From contig NZ_FXZH01000017.1 of assembly GCF_900169365.1 (NCBI RefSeq), positions 39,278 through 103,277 of the forward strand: 64,000 nt of DNA. Reading direction: 5' to 3'. Numbering within the stretch: the stretch's first letter is position 1; every line of letters begins with the position of its first letter. This document shows, in pieces, positions 8,507 to 17,579 of this stretch. The stretch comes from Brevibacterium sp. 239c (GTDB taxonomy: Bacteria; Actinomycetota; Actinomycetes; Actinomycetales; Brevibacteriaceae). Both the position numbers and the translations under genes were made by a program. A model generated the notes under the pieces. The model ran no database searches. It had not been told where the DNA came from and saw nothing but the letters and a program-made list of their open reading frames with translations.

Positions 8507-10318
8507 ATGAGTCACGTACTCATCATCGGGTCCGGGATCGCGGGCCTGACCGCGGCCCTGCGACTGGCGGGCAGACACGAGGTCACCGTGGTGACGAAGG
8601 ACCGCCTCGGCGAGTCGAACACTGCCCTGGCACAGGGCGGGATCGCCGGAGTGCTCAGTGCCGATGACACCGTAGAATCGCATATCGCCGACACGGTGGC
8701 CGCCGGGGCTGGGCTCAGCGACGGCGCAGCGGTGCGCGTTCTGTGCAGCGAGGGACCGGAGCGGATCCTCGAGCTCGCGGCTGCTGGTGTCGCCTTCGAC
8801 CGTGACGAGACAGGTGACTGGGCGCGCGGTTTAGAGGGCGCACACTCGATTCCGCGCATTCTCCACGCCGGAGGAGACGCCACGGGAAAGGTGATTGTCG
8901 AAGCCCTGTCGAAGGCACTACGCGCCGCCGTTTCCGTCGGCACTGTGCGCCTGCTCGAGAACACGATGCTGCTCGACCTGGTCACGTGCCCTGCCGAGTC
9001 TGGTGCAGGGTCTGCGACTGGCTCTGATGCCCAGCCTGATGCCGGGTCTGGTGCAGGGTCTGGTGCAGGGTCTGGTGCAGGTACAGGGTGCGAAAGCGAT
9101 GCCACCGGTGCTGTGGGCAATCGCGAAGTCACCGGAGTGCAGGTGCTCCGGGACGGTGTGCAAGAGCAGCTCACCGCCGATGCCGTCGTGCTGGCCACCG
9201 GCGGGGCAGGTCAGCTCTATTCGCATACGACGAACCCCGCGGCTGCTGCCGGAGACGGACTGGCCGCAGCAATCCGTGCGGGTGCAGCCGTTGCCGACAT
9301 GGAGTTCTACCAGTTCCATCCCACCGCGCTGGCCGGATCCGGATTCCTCATCTCCGAAGCTGTCCGTGGTGCCGGAGCTCTTCTCCTTGACACCCATGGT
9401 CATCGCTTCATGCCGGACATCGATCGCCGAGGTGAGCTGGCGCCCCGTGATGTCGTTGCCCTGGCGATCCACCGGAGAATGGCTGCCCAGGATGGTCGAC
9501 CCTGCTACGTGGATGCCCGAGCTGTACCCGAGGTGACGGCCCACTTCCCCAGCATCGCTCGCGGACTGGCCGCGCACGGCTTCGATCTGGCCACCGACCT
9601 CATTCCGGTCACCCCAGCAGCCCACTACTTCATGGGCGGCATCCGCACTGACCTTGACGGACAGACCAACATTGCTCGACTCTTCGCCGTCGGCGAAGTC
9701 GCCTGCACCGGTGTACATGGGGCTAACCGTCTCGCATCGAATTCACTGCTTGACGGAGCTGTCTTCGGAGCACGAGCCGCCGCAGCCATCGACGAAAATC
9801 TCGCTTCCGCGCAGTTCCCGGAAGCGAACCCCACACCGAACCCCACGCGTGAGGCTCACGTCAGGAGATTCTCTCGTGGCAATTACGAAGCCTCTATTGC
9901 AGAGGACACAGGCTCTTTTTCAGAGAGCGCAGTCTCTCGTGAAGAACTCCAGGCTCTGGCCTGGGCTCACCTCGGCATTGAACGCAACGAGCTCGGACTG
10001 CGGGCGCTGCTCGACCACATCGGCGAGGGTGACCGAACCACTCCACGCACCGTGGGTGCACACGCACCACAGGTACCGGCACAGGTACCGGCACAGGTAC
10101 CGCAAGCGCCACCAGAACCACAGGAAGCGGTAGGTACAGCACAAGAGCTGGTCGAATGTTTCGAGACTGCCAATCTCGCGCTGATCGCCCGGTCCATCGC
10201 TTCTCATGCGCTCGCGCGGCGGGAGAGTCGTGGGGCCCACACACGCTCAGACTTTCCCGACACCTCCATACTTTCCGGATCCACCACCGCCCTGCTTCAG
10301 GAGGCTGTTTCATGCTGA
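8507..10318 (+). CDS. nadB: L-aspartate oxidase with repeat insertions
   Basis: 603 residues from the ATG at 8507, eight bases after the nadA stop. Flavoprotein that oxidises L-aspartate to iminoaspartate for NadA. The dinucleotide fold VLIIGSGIAGLTAALRLAG, the TKDRLGESNTALAQGGIAG block, HSIPRILHAGGDATGKVI, FYQFHPTAL, LLLDTHGHRFMPD and TPAAHYFMGGI are all present. Two stretches are not family sequence: a Gly/Ser/Ala repeat (about residues 165-200) before the VTGVQVL strand, and a Val-Pro-Ala-Gln repeat near residue 525 in the helical C-terminal domain. Both come from 12-bp tandem repeats and lie in surface loops, so activity is probably kept. Overlaps nadC by seven bases. Confidence 0.95.
   Translation: MSHVLIIGSGIAGLTAALRLAGRHEVTVVTKDRLGESNTALAQGGIAGVLSADDTVESHIADTVAAGAGLSDGAAVRVLCSEGPERILELAAAGVAFDRDETGDWARGLEGAHSIPRILHAGGDATGKVIVEALSKALRAAVSVGTVRLLENTMLLDLVTCPAESGAGSATGSDAQPDAGSGAGSGAGSGAGTGCESDATGAVGNREVTGVQVLRDGVQEQLTADAVVLATGGAGQLYSHTTNPAAAAGDGLAAAIRAGAAVADMEFYQFHPTALAGSGFLISEAVRGAGALLLDTHGHRFMPDIDRRGELAPRDVVALAIHRRMAAQDGRPCYVDARAVPEVTAHFPSIARGLAAHGFDLATDLIPVTPAAHYFMGGIRTDLDGQTNIARLFAVGEVACTGVHGANRLASNSLLDGAVFGARAAAAIDENLASAQFPEANPTPNPTREAHVRRFSRGNYEASIAEDTGSFSESAVSREELQALAWAHLGIERNELGLRALLDHIGEGDRTTPRTVGAHAPQVPAQVPAQVPQAPPEPQEAVGTAQELVECFETANLALIARSIASHALARRESRGAHTRSDFPDTSILSGSTTALLQEAVSC
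9044..9079 (+). repeat. Three 12-bp tandem repeats inside nadB
   Basis: GGGTCTGGTGCA occurs three times head to tail, with degenerate copies on both sides. It encodes Gly-Ser-Gly-Ala units and keeps frame whatever the copy number. Confidence 0.9.
10069..10104 (+). repeat. 12-bp tandem repeats near the end of nadB
   Basis: ACAGGTACCGGC at 10069 and 10081 and a diverged copy at 10093. It encodes Gln-Val-Pro-Ala units in the C-terminal domain of L-aspartate oxidase and is length-variable in frame. Confidence 0.85.
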
Positions 10319-11271
10319 CGACCGCGACGATCGAGTCCGCTCTTCGCTTGGCGCTCGATGAGGATGCCCCATGGGGAGACATCACGGGCGAGACGTTCGT
10401 ACCGGAGCACGCCGTGGCCTCTGCGGTCCTCAGCGCGCGTGAGGCCGGCGTCTTCGCTGGGGGCGAGGTCTTCGCCAGAGCGTTCTCGCTCGTTGACGCC
10501 AGTGTCGAAGTGGACGTCAGTGTCGCCGACGGTGCTGTCTTCTCCCCCGGTGACAGACTGGCGACGGTCTCAGGGGCCGCCCGAACGGTGCTGCGAGCCG
10601 AGCGGATCGCGTTGAATTTCTGCCAGCGGATGAGTGGCATTGCGACTCAGACCAAGGCCTTCGTCGATGCGGCTGCGTCGAACACAGCGGGTCACCGTGT
10701 GCGCATTGTCGATACCCGCAAGACGACCCCTGGACTGCGTGCCTTCGAGAAGCATGCGGTGCGCTGCGGAGGCGGGCACAACCACCGGTTCGGACTCTCC
10801 GACGCGGTCATGGTCAAGGACAATCATCTCGCTGTTCTGGCTGGTGAGGGCGCCGATGTGGCGGCTGCGATCCGCTCGGCCCGTGCCCGGCTATCGCACA
10901 CGACGACGATTGAGGTCGAGGTCGACCGTCTCGAGCAGATCGCACCGGTGCTCGATGGTGGTGCCGACATCATCATGCTCGACAACTTCTCCCTGGCCGA
11001 TCTGCGGGCGGGAGTCGACCTCATCGCAGGACGTGCGATCGTGGAGGCCAGCGGCAATGTCACCCTCGACACCGTCGCTGATATCGCCGCCACCGGAGTC
11101 GACGTCATCTCATCCGGAGCGCTGACCCATAGTGTTCGCGCAATCGATTTAGGACTCGACCTGGACCTCGACCTTGACCTTGAGGCCAGCATCGATGCGG
11201 ACTTTGAAACCGACGCGGGCCGGGAAGCCACCATCTGCGTGGAGCCCAGCATCGGCGCGGGGTCGAACTGA
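10312..11271 (+). CDS. nadC: Nicotinate-nucleotide pyrophosphorylase (carboxylating)
   Basis: 319 residues starting at ATG 10312, which overlaps the nadB stop (ATGCTGA). Converts quinolinate and PRPP to nicotinate mononucleotide, CO2 and pyrophosphate. Characteristic are ALDEDAPWGDITGE, RIALNFCQRMSGIAT, IVDTRKTTPGLRAFEKHAV, CGGGHNHRFGLSDAVMVKDNHL, IEVEVDRLEQ and DIIMLDNF. The body ends at the ISSGALTHS strand; after it comes an unusual tail of about 40 residues beginning with alternating Leu-Asp (from a CTCGAC-like hexamer repeat), not part of the fold. Confidence 0.96.
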   Translation: MLTTATIESALRLALDEDAPWGDITGETFVPEHAVASAVLSAREAGVFAGGEVFARAFSLVDASVEVDVSVADGAVFSPGDRLATVSGAARTVLRAERIALNFCQRMSGIATQTKAFVDAAASNTAGHRVRIVDTRKTTPGLRAFEKHAVRCGGGHNHRFGLSDAVMVKDNHLAVLAGEGADVAAAIRSARARLSHTTTIEVEVDRLEQIAPVLDGGADIIMLDNFSLADLRAGVDLIAGRAIVEASGNVTLDTVADIAATGVDVISSGALTHSVRAIDLGLDLDLDLDLEASIDADFETDAGREATICVEPSIGAGSN

Positions 11272-11272
11272 G

Positions 11273-12487
11273 ATGGCACTCGATCAGCAGTCCGATTCGA
11301 GCAGACCACTCTACCTCGACACCGCCTCAGCGGCTCCCGTTCGCAGAGAGGCCCTCGAAGCGGCCTGGCCGTACCTGACCGGCGTCTTCGGTAACCCATC
11401 GAGCCATCACGAGGTCGGCCACACCTCGGCCGAGGCGTTGAAGGACGCCCGTCGTCGGGTCGCGAAGGTGCTGGGCATGCGCAGCACCGACATCATCTTC
11501 ACCAGCGGCGGCACCGAATCCGACAATCTTGCGATCATCGGGATTTCCCTCGGGGCTGGGACCGGTGGCAACACCGGCTCCGGCGAAAGTGCGAACTGTC
11601 GGTCACCTCGGCGGCATATCGTGACGTCTGCCCTCGAACACGAGGCCGTGCTCGCATCGGTGGACTTCCTGGTTCGCTGGCACGGCTTCGAAGTCACGCA
11701 GGTACCGGTCGGATCCGACGGAATGATCACCACCGAGGCCCTCCGCTCGGCTCTGCGCGAGGACACTCTGCTGGTCAGTCTGGGCTACGCCAACAATGAG
11801 ATCGGTACTGTGGCTGACATCGCAGCCCTGGCAGATGTAGCCCATGACGCCGGTGCCTTCTTCCATACGGATGCGGTGCAGGCAGCGGGTTGGCTGCCGC
11901 TGAGCGGACTCGGTGTGGACGCCATGAGCTTGGCCGGGCACAAGGTCGGTGCGCCGAAGGGAATCGGCGTTGCCGCAATCCGGGCGCGGATCCCTCTCGA
12001 ACCGCTCATCCACGGTGGCGGTCAGGAGTCAGGACGCCGGTCGGGGACGGAGAACGTGGCCCTGGCCGTGGCCTTTGCCACCGCCTTGGAACTCGCCGAG
12101 GCGGAACAGGTAGAGGCCGTTGCACGTGTCCAGGCCATTCGTGACGATTTCATCGCGAAGGTGCTGGCTTCTGTTCCGGGCGCTTTCCTCACCGGCAGCG
12201 AGTCGTCGCGTACACCGAATCATGCCTCGTTCTGTTTTTCAGGCACCAGCGGTGAGGCAGTGTTGCTTGAGCTTGAACGCCTCGGTATCACTGCCTCGAG
12301 CGGTTCGGCATGCGCCGTCGGCTCGGATGAACCGTCTCATGTGCTCACTGCATTGGGCATCGACGATGATGTCGCTAAGACAAGTGTGCGTTTCACCTTC
12401 CCCGCCTCCTTCGGCGCTGAGGATGGCCGTCGAGCAGCGGAATCCGTATCTGCGGCGGTGGAGAATTTGGCTCTCAGCTACAGCTGA
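11273..12487 (+). CDS. nadS: Cysteine desulfurase, NadS type
   Basis: 404 residues, starting one base after the nadC stop. A PLP-dependent NifS/IscS-family enzyme: YLDTASAAPVRREAL, FGNPSSHHEVG, FTSGGTESDNLAI, HFHTDAVQ-like FFHTDAVQAAGW, the PLP lysine in SLAGHKVGAPKGIG, and the active-site cysteine in TASSGSACAVGSDEPSHVL. Its place in the nad operon points to a dedicated role in building the Fe-S cluster of NadA, as proposed for nadS of Corynebacterium glutamicum (established for that species, inferred here). Unlike that species, nadB is also present in this operon. Confidence 0.9.
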   Translation: MALDQQSDSSRPLYLDTASAAPVRREALEAAWPYLTGVFGNPSSHHEVGHTSAEALKDARRRVAKVLGMRSTDIIFTSGGTESDNLAIIGISLGAGTGGNTGSGESANCRSPRRHIVTSALEHEAVLASVDFLVRWHGFEVTQVPVGSDGMITTEALRSALREDTLLVSLGYANNEIGTVADIAALADVAHDAGAFFHTDAVQAAGWLPLSGLGVDAMSLAGHKVGAPKGIGVAAIRARIPLEPLIHGGGQESGRRSGTENVALAVAFATALELAEAEQVEAVARVQAIRDDFIAKVLASVPGAFLTGSESSRTPNHASFCFSGTSGEAVLLELERLGITASSGSACAVGSDEPSHVLTALGIDDDVAKTSVRFTFPASFGAEDGRRAAESVSAAVENLALSYS

Positions 12488-12585
12488 GCGTTAGACACGT
12501 CTACACGTCTACACCTGAATGGTCATTCCGCCGACGGGCTACTTGTCACTGACGCAGGTGAGTCATTCGCTCTTGTCGAAGAGTG

Positions 12586-12681
12586 TCAGATAACTGTGCC
12601 CGAAGGCTGTCCGACAAGTCGCTATGGACAGTATCAGATAACTGTGTCCGAAGACTGTCCGACAGGACTGTAGGCAGTGCA
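12586..12681. repeat. Two 48-bp direct repeats downstream of nadS
   Basis: A unit beginning TCAGATAACTGTG starts at 12586 and again at 12634; the two copies differ at several positions. The first copy also holds CTGTCC (12607-12612) and GGACAG (12626-12631), a possible weak hairpin at the end of the nad operon. The 220-bp gap between nadS and the convergent HNH gene holds nothing else that I can name. Confidence 0.7.
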
Positions 12682-12708
12682 CAGATGTGCCACCGAACTA
12701 AGGGCAGG

Positions 12709-14622
12709 TCATTCGTCGAAGAGTGTGTCGATGACGTCTTGAGCCACGAACTTCGCATGCAAGATCGGTCGCCTACCCGGATCGATCGAGGCAGGAGGCA
12801 CCCACGCAGGACGCCCATCTTTGAGCATCACAGTCTCCCAATCCGACCTGTCCAATAAGTGGTGATGAGCCGAGCAACTCAAAGTCATATTGTTGATATC
12901 GGTCCTGCCACCTTGTGCCCACTCCACAATATGATGGGCATCGCACCACCCCGGCGGAGCATCACAACCCGGAAACGTACACCCCTGATCACGAGCAGTC
13001 AGCACCGCGATCTGCTTCGCATTCGCGAACCGATTCTCCGTGACCACCTGCATCGTCTTCGCCTTCTCGGAGATCAGCTCGAAGAACACCGCCCCATTCA
13101 AACCATGACGAACAAGTTCGCTGATCGGGACCGGATTCTCAGTCCCCGTGGTACCGACCCCGGTTCCATTCGCAAGATCTTCTGCTGTGGCTGTCACGAC
13201 GAGTGCGTATTGCGAGCCTTGACCAGTCCGCGTCATATCGATGCGCCCGATCAGTGTCGCGAAGCGTTCGTAGATCCACTCCTGAGCACTCAACCGCTGT
13301 CCCGACATGTCAACGAGAGTTCCATCCTCGAGAACACCGGACTCGCTCGCGGAATGATCGTTACTGCCAGCAATGGTGTTTCCACCGTTTGCATCGATTG
13401 CACTGTCGTTCTTCGCGATTTTGGTTCTTAGCGTCAGTAACCCGTTGAGTTGGCCACCGGTGACAGGGTCGAGGAGACCCGTGATCTCCCAGTCCCCGTT
13501 CTCACACGCATGCATGTTCACTTTGTACTTGGTCCGGTCCGTGGCATCGACGGGTTCTTGACCATCGGGATCGATATGGGCCAAGAGGCGGGCGAAGATA
13601 GCGTGGAGATCATAGACCCTGACACTGGGAGCCTTGTCAACCAGCATCGCTTCGGCATAGTCACGATCGGCTTGGCTGACCCAGGTGGGCAGCTTCTTCA
13701 AACAGTCCTTGATGACTCTGGCCTGGTCGGCTGAGAGCCGACCTTCGTTGAAGGCATCGGCGACGATAGGACAGACCGGTGCCTGTGGCTGACCGGTCAG
13801 GGTGACCCGACCACCGAGGTTCTTCGCCATATCAGTACGCCGGCTGGCTTCACGGCTGGTGATATTCAACCGGTCCTGGATGAGCGCCTTCGTGGTTTTG
13901 GCACCATAGTCGGTGGGTGTCCCGACTCGTTCACACACGGCCAACGCCAGGGTGGATAGGGCTTCGTTGACGCGGCCCAGGGCTTCGAGCCCATCAATGA
14001 GTTTGATCGCATCATCGGGACCCATACGCCGGTCGAAGGTCCGCAGCCCCTCCTTGAGTCCACTCAGCGCGGTGAGGCTGTTCGTGACTTCGGGAGCGAA
14101 GCGTGCAAGATCCGTCCACTCTTCACTCGACAGCAAAGGGTGAGGACTCGAACTGCTGACATCAGAGACTGGGCTGTCAGCTGAAGCACCGAGAGTCGGA
14201 GCCGGACTGGCCGCAGCGAAGCCATCGCCAGTCAACGGCTCGGTAACGTCGCTGACTCCCTCGGTCTCGTTGTCATCAGCGGCTACCGAAACATCGGCGC
14301 CCACCTCACCCTGATCATCGGCAGCACCCTGACCACTCGACTCACCCTCCTGACCCTGATCAATCGGGTCTTCATGGTCACCTGTGGGTACGGCTGGCAG
14401 GGATTCGAACTTCTTCGCCAGGGGGTGGCCGGTGAGGTCGAAGTCGGAGTCTTTGAGCTGGTCGAACAAGGATGGTGGTCCGCCTGCTGAAGACGAAGAC
14501 TCAGTCGCGTCAGATGTTGCGTCGTCCCCCGCTACGGCATCACCGGTACCGGGGCGTGGGTCACGCTCTTCCGGGTTTCGTGGTGTGCGGTCGGGGGTGA
14601 GAGTCATGGTACTGAAGTCCAT
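12709..14622 (-). CDS. DUF222 / HNH endonuclease domain protein
   Basis: 637 residues. The N-terminal 120 residues are acidic and low-complexity. The central part (about 150-430) is the DUF222 helical region common in actinobacteria, and the C-terminal HNH motif is CTFPGCDAPPGWCDAHHIVE followed by NMTLSCSAHHHLL (about residues 545-590), with the paired cysteines and HH needed for metal binding. These proteins are present in many copies in actinobacterial genomes, often with a 13E12-repeat label in mycobacteria; function is unknown. The start could be ATG 14622 or 14607; neither has a strong ribosome-binding site. Confidence 0.85.
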   Translation of the reverse strand: MDFSTMTLTPDRTPRNPEERDPRPGTGDAVAGDDATSDATESSSSAGGPPSLFDQLKDSDFDLTGHPLAKKFESLPAVPTGDHEDPIDQGQEGESSGQGAADDQGEVGADVSVAADDNETEGVSDVTEPLTGDGFAAASPAPTLGASADSPVSDVSSSSPHPLLSSEEWTDLARFAPEVTNSLTALSGLKEGLRTFDRRMGPDDAIKLIDGLEALGRVNEALSTLALAVCERVGTPTDYGAKTTKALIQDRLNITSREASRRTDMAKNLGGRVTLTGQPQAPVCPIVADAFNEGRLSADQARVIKDCLKKLPTWVSQADRDYAEAMLVDKAPSVRVYDLHAIFARLLAHIDPDGQEPVDATDRTKYKVNMHACENGDWEITGLLDPVTGGQLNGLLTLRTKIAKNDSAIDANGGNTIAGSNDHSASESGVLEDGTLVDMSGQRLSAQEWIYERFATLIGRIDMTRTGQGSQYALVVTATAEDLANGTGVGTTGTENPVPISELVRHGLNGAVFFELISEKAKTMQVVTENRFANAKQIAVLTARDQGCTFPGCDAPPGWCDAHHIVEWAQGGRTDINNMTLSCSAHHHLLDRSDWETVMLKDGRPAWVPPASIDPGRRPILHAKFVAQDVIDTLFDE

Positions 14623-14979
14623 TCGCCAACATCGTCGTCGCTCTTCCTCTAACTATACACCCAGTTCGCCCGTTTTGAACCTTGAGTTTCGATTTTCTTT
14701 CGTTTGTTCTTTTATTTTCATACCTATTGATGAGCAAAAACACGAAAGCATCACAACACCCCAGGTCAACGATCCGAACACTAATCGCAGCATCGCTGCC
14801 TTGTGGTCACCACGCATTCTGATCTCACGTACCTGCAATAGACCATCGCCTCGAGTGCATACGTAAGCCAGGAAGCAGGTGTGGCATGCGGTCCACTTGT
14901 TGTGAGGTGGCCCTATCTTTCTTGGTGTTTTGGAGAGAAGATGGAATCAAGCATTCGAGTCGGGTGTGAGGGGGCCGTC
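14623..14979. other. AT-rich intergenic region upstream of the DUF222/HNH gene
   Basis: About 350 bp of lower GC than its surroundings, especially 14680-14760. It must hold the promoter of the minus-strand HNH gene and of the small plus-strand genes that follow. No hairpin or known motif stands out. Confidence 0.4.
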
Positions 14980-15195
14980 ATGGATCTGCTTATTCTGTTT
15001 GTCATCGGTGTGTGTTTCACAACAATCGTGTTCTTCGTCGGACGATTTGCCTGCCCGAGACATGACCGCGTGCCCCTTATGGAAGTTGACCATGTCCTCC
15101 TGTGGACCACATTGCGTCGCGGTTGGCATGCGATGGGATCGCTCGGTCCAAGAACAGGGATCGCCGACGATCCTCCCGGGAGCCATCGGGCCTGA
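14980..15195 (+). CDS. Small single-helix membrane protein (hypothetical)
   Basis: 71 residues from an ATG with GAGGGGG five bases upstream. One N-terminal membrane helix (about residues 2-21, DLLILFVIGVCFTTIVFFVG), then a short basic tail with the segment RHDRVPLMEVDHVLLW. No family recognised. Fifty bases before the next gene on the same strand, so possibly co-expressed with it. It could be a chance open frame; the ribosome-binding site and helix favour a gene. Confidence 0.4.
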   Translation: MDLLILFVIGVCFTTIVFFVGRFACPRHDRVPLMEVDHVLLWTTLRRGWHAMGSLGPRTGIADDPPGSHRA

Positions 15196-15245
15196 ACCTG
15201 CACCGCCTGTAGTCCTATGACTGAATGGACGGATAGAGTGACAGG

Positions 15246-15824
15246 GTGCCTTCCTCGACAAACCCGAACCTAAACCAGCGCCCGTCCTGTCGACCAGGAG
15301 TCGCAGCATTGCTCTTTGCAGTGCTGTCGATTCTGGTGTTCGTCGGCTTTGCAGTGTGGCTCTGGTTCAATGCACCCGACCAGGTTCCAAGCCATTCGGG
15401 CGCGAATGGTCAACCCGATGATTGGTCGCAAAAGGGCGAAGTCATGGCGTGGCTCGTCCCACTGGGAGTGGGCATCCCAGCGCTCCTCTCGATCCGCCAA
15501 ATCTACGAGAAACTGCCGATCGGTCTCGTCAACGTCCCTCACAAGGACTACTGGCTGAAACGCGGTGAGCGTGACTACCTTTTCGACTGTCTGATGGAGT
15601 TCATGCGAATCACCGCTGGTGCCTGTGCCCTGCTGTTTACTTTGTCTCTGGCACAGACGCTCAAGGTCGGAATCAGCAGATCGTGGCCGGAAGCCCTTCT
15701 GTTCCTCCCGACCGGCGTGTTCCTCGTGGTCGTCGCCATCGCGATGTGGAATCTCCTTCGCCAGCTCAAACCCGACGGCAGGGACGAACGTATTCCCAAA
15801 CCGCAGACTGAACCGGAACAGTAG
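15246..15824 (+). CDS. DUF1648-type membrane protein
   Basis: 192 residues starting at a GTG. Membrane helices at about 18-42, 70-88, 118-140 and 146-168. After the first helix comes LPD-type sequence DQVPSHSGANGQPDDWSQKG, the pattern (P-x-V-P-x-H-x-x-x-x-G-x-x-D) of DUF1648 domains, which occur in Gram-positive membrane proteins of the SdpI/YhdP-like group and in small unnamed proteins. Function unknown. The C-terminus is polar and cytoplasmic. Confidence 0.7.
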   Translation: MPSSTNPNLNQRPSCRPGVAALLFAVLSILVFVGFAVWLWFNAPDQVPSHSGANGQPDDWSQKGEVMAWLVPLGVGIPALLSIRQIYEKLPIGLVNVPHKDYWLKRGERDYLFDCLMEFMRITAGACALLFTLSLAQTLKVGISRSWPEALLFLPTGVFLVVVAIAMWNLLRQLKPDGRDERIPKPQTEPEQ

Positions 15825-15919
15825 GCCGGCCGCAACTCGGAAAGAACCGACCCGCACTTTCGACCCATACTTCCGGCCGGTCCCGTCACCGTCGAAGGGC
15901 ACTCACCGTCGAACGGCTC

Positions 15920-16651
15920 TCAGCTCTGCGGCACGAACACTGCAGCGTCCCAGTCCTGCATGGCATGTGCCGAGGCCCAGAAGTGGAGTTCGTACACACA
16001 TGCCTGCTCGAACGTGGCACGCATTCTTGCGGCCACCTCGGCGGGGGCATCGGTGAGCTCCTGCTCAAGCAGCTGCACTGCCTGCCGGGTCGACTCATCG
16101 AATTCGGGTGAATCGTAGGTCTGGACCCAGGTGCGGTAAGGGTGATCAGCACTCATCTGACCGGCCCGTTCGACGAGGACCTTGCCCATGTGCGCGTACA
16201 CCCAGAAGCACGGCAGGACTCCCGCCACGCCTTCACCGTAGGAGCGGCTGGCTGCGGTCGCGACGAGGTAGGACACGTAGCCCAATGTGGTAGGTGAGGC
16301 CTTGAAACCGGCACCACCGCTGACGAGCTCATCGTGGGCTGCGGCCAGGCGAGGATCGGCAAGCAGTTCACCGTGCATCTCCTCTTCAACACTGATGGCC
16401 TCGGCGGCGGAGCTGGCCCAGAATCGTGCTTCGTCCCGGTCATCGGCCCCGGCTGCCAGGAAGGACATCGCCTTCGCGTAGCCGGTGAGGTAGATGCCGT
16501 CTTGAATGATGTAGTTCGTGAAGGCTTTCACCTCGAGGCTGCCCTCGGCCAGCTGGCCCAGAAATGGCAAACGCTCAATCTGCTCGACGATCGGGCGCAC
16601 ACGATCCCACAGCTGAGTGGTCTGAGGTCCTGCGGAAAAATCTGTCGACAT
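15920..16651 (-). CDS. tenA: TenA-family thiaminase II / aminopyrimidine aminohydrolase
   Basis: 243 residues from ATG 16651, with AGGAG six bases upstream. TenA enzymes hydrolyse amino-HMP (from degraded thiamin) to HMP, which ThiD then phosphorylates. Recognised from LPFLGQLAEGSLEVKAFTNYIIQDGIYLTGYAKA, VEEEMHGELL, the GYVSYLVATAA helix, the catalytic-cysteine region VLPCFWVYAHMGKVL and the C-terminal FEQACVYELHFWASAHAMQ. Last gene of thiM-thiE-thiD-tenA, 61 bp after thiD. Confidence 0.93.
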   Translation of the reverse strand: MSTDFSAGPQTTQLWDRVRPIVEQIERLPFLGQLAEGSLEVKAFTNYIIQDGIYLTGYAKAMSFLAAGADDRDEARFWASSAAEAISVEEEMHGELLADPRLAAAHDELVSGGAGFKASPTTLGYVSYLVATAASRSYGEGVAGVLPCFWVYAHMGKVLVERAGQMSADHPYRTWVQTYDSPEFDESTRQAVQLLEQELTDAPAEVAARMRATFEQACVYELHFWASAHAMQDWDAAVFVPQS

Positions 16652-16712
16652 CTGTGTCTCCTGACTTCGTGGGACCCTCATCCGGGCCCCGAGGAATGTT
16701 GGTGTGTTGGGG

Positions 16713-17579
16713 TCAGCTCCGGACGATGTCGACCTGGTGATCGACGGGCCCATGAGCACCCTTCGGGTCTAGGCTGACCTGCCAGTTCGCGGCAGATTTC
16801 AGGGCGCGGGCCAGATAGTTCAGTGCGTTGTCGACGGCTTCGTGTAGAAGGCCCGCACTCACGTCGGCCACTGCACGTTCACGCTTGAGCACAGCCACCT
16901 CGGCGGTGATCGCGGCCGACAATGTGCACCCGGTGCCATGGGTGTTCGGGGTGTCCACCCGTGGGTGGGTGAAGTCGGTGACGGTGCCTTCGGCGGTGAC
17001 GAGAACGTCGGCGACGTCGCCCTCGATCGCGTGTCCGCCCTTGAGCAGCACCGCGCGAGGCCCGCGAGCGAGCAACTGTTTGGCCTGGTCCAACATCTCC
17101 TGCGGGTTCTGGGCCACGGGTTCGTCATCGCCGATCAGCAGTGCCGCCTCCGGCAGGTTCGGGGTGATGAGGTCCGAGACCGGGAGCAGGTGATCGCGGA
17201 CGGCGGCCACGGCATCGACCTCGAGGAGGCGGTGCCCGGAGGTTGCGACCATGACCGGGTCCACGGTGTAGAAGCCCAGCTGGCTCCCCGCCGCCCGTGC
17301 GACCACGAGTTCCACAAGTGAGCGTGAGCCGAGCATCCCCGACTTGGTGGCGTCGACGGGCATATCATTCAATACGCTGTCGAGCTGGTCAGAGACGAAG
17401 GCATCGTCGATTCCGTAGACCTGGGAGACACCGTGGGTGTTCTGCGCGACGAGCGCGGTGATTGCAGTGGTGCCCAGCACCCCGCGAGCTGTGAAGGTCT
17501 TGAGGTCTGCGTGGATGCCGGCTCCCCCGCTGGGGTCGGTACCGGCAATGGACAGCGCAATGGGTGGTCGGGTGGTCAC
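16713..17579 (-). CDS. thiD: Hydroxymethylpyrimidine / phosphomethylpyrimidine kinase
   Basis: 288 residues. Phosphorylates HMP twice to HMP-PP for ThiE. Ribokinase-fold signatures: [45 protein letters not shown] [33 protein letters not shown] and the anion-hole [12 protein letters not shown]. The start is a GTG at 17577-17579 overlapping the thiE stop by four bases. C-terminal residues after the kinase fold are a short extension. Second-last gene of the thiamin operon. Confidence 0.95.
   Translation of the reverse strand: MTTRPPIALSIAGTDPSGGAGIHADLKTFTARGVLGTTAITALVAQNTHGVSQVYGIDDAFVSDQLDSVLNDMPVDATKSGMLGSRSLVELVVARAAGSQLGFYTVDPVMVATSGHRLLEVDAVAAVRDHLLPVSDLITPNLPEAALLIGDDEPVAQNPQEMLDQAKQLLARGPRAVLLKGGHAIEGDVADVLVTAEGTVTDFTHPRVDTPNTHGTGCTLSAAITAEVAVLKRERAVADVSAGLLHEAVDNALNYLARALKSAANWQVSLDPKGAHGPVDHQVDIVRS

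Noticed and set aside
12546..12818. Minus-strand 90-codon frame with Leu-Ser-Asp repeats
   Set aside because: The repeats come from the 48-bp DNA direct repeat and the frame overlaps the end of the HNH gene; no ribosome-binding site.
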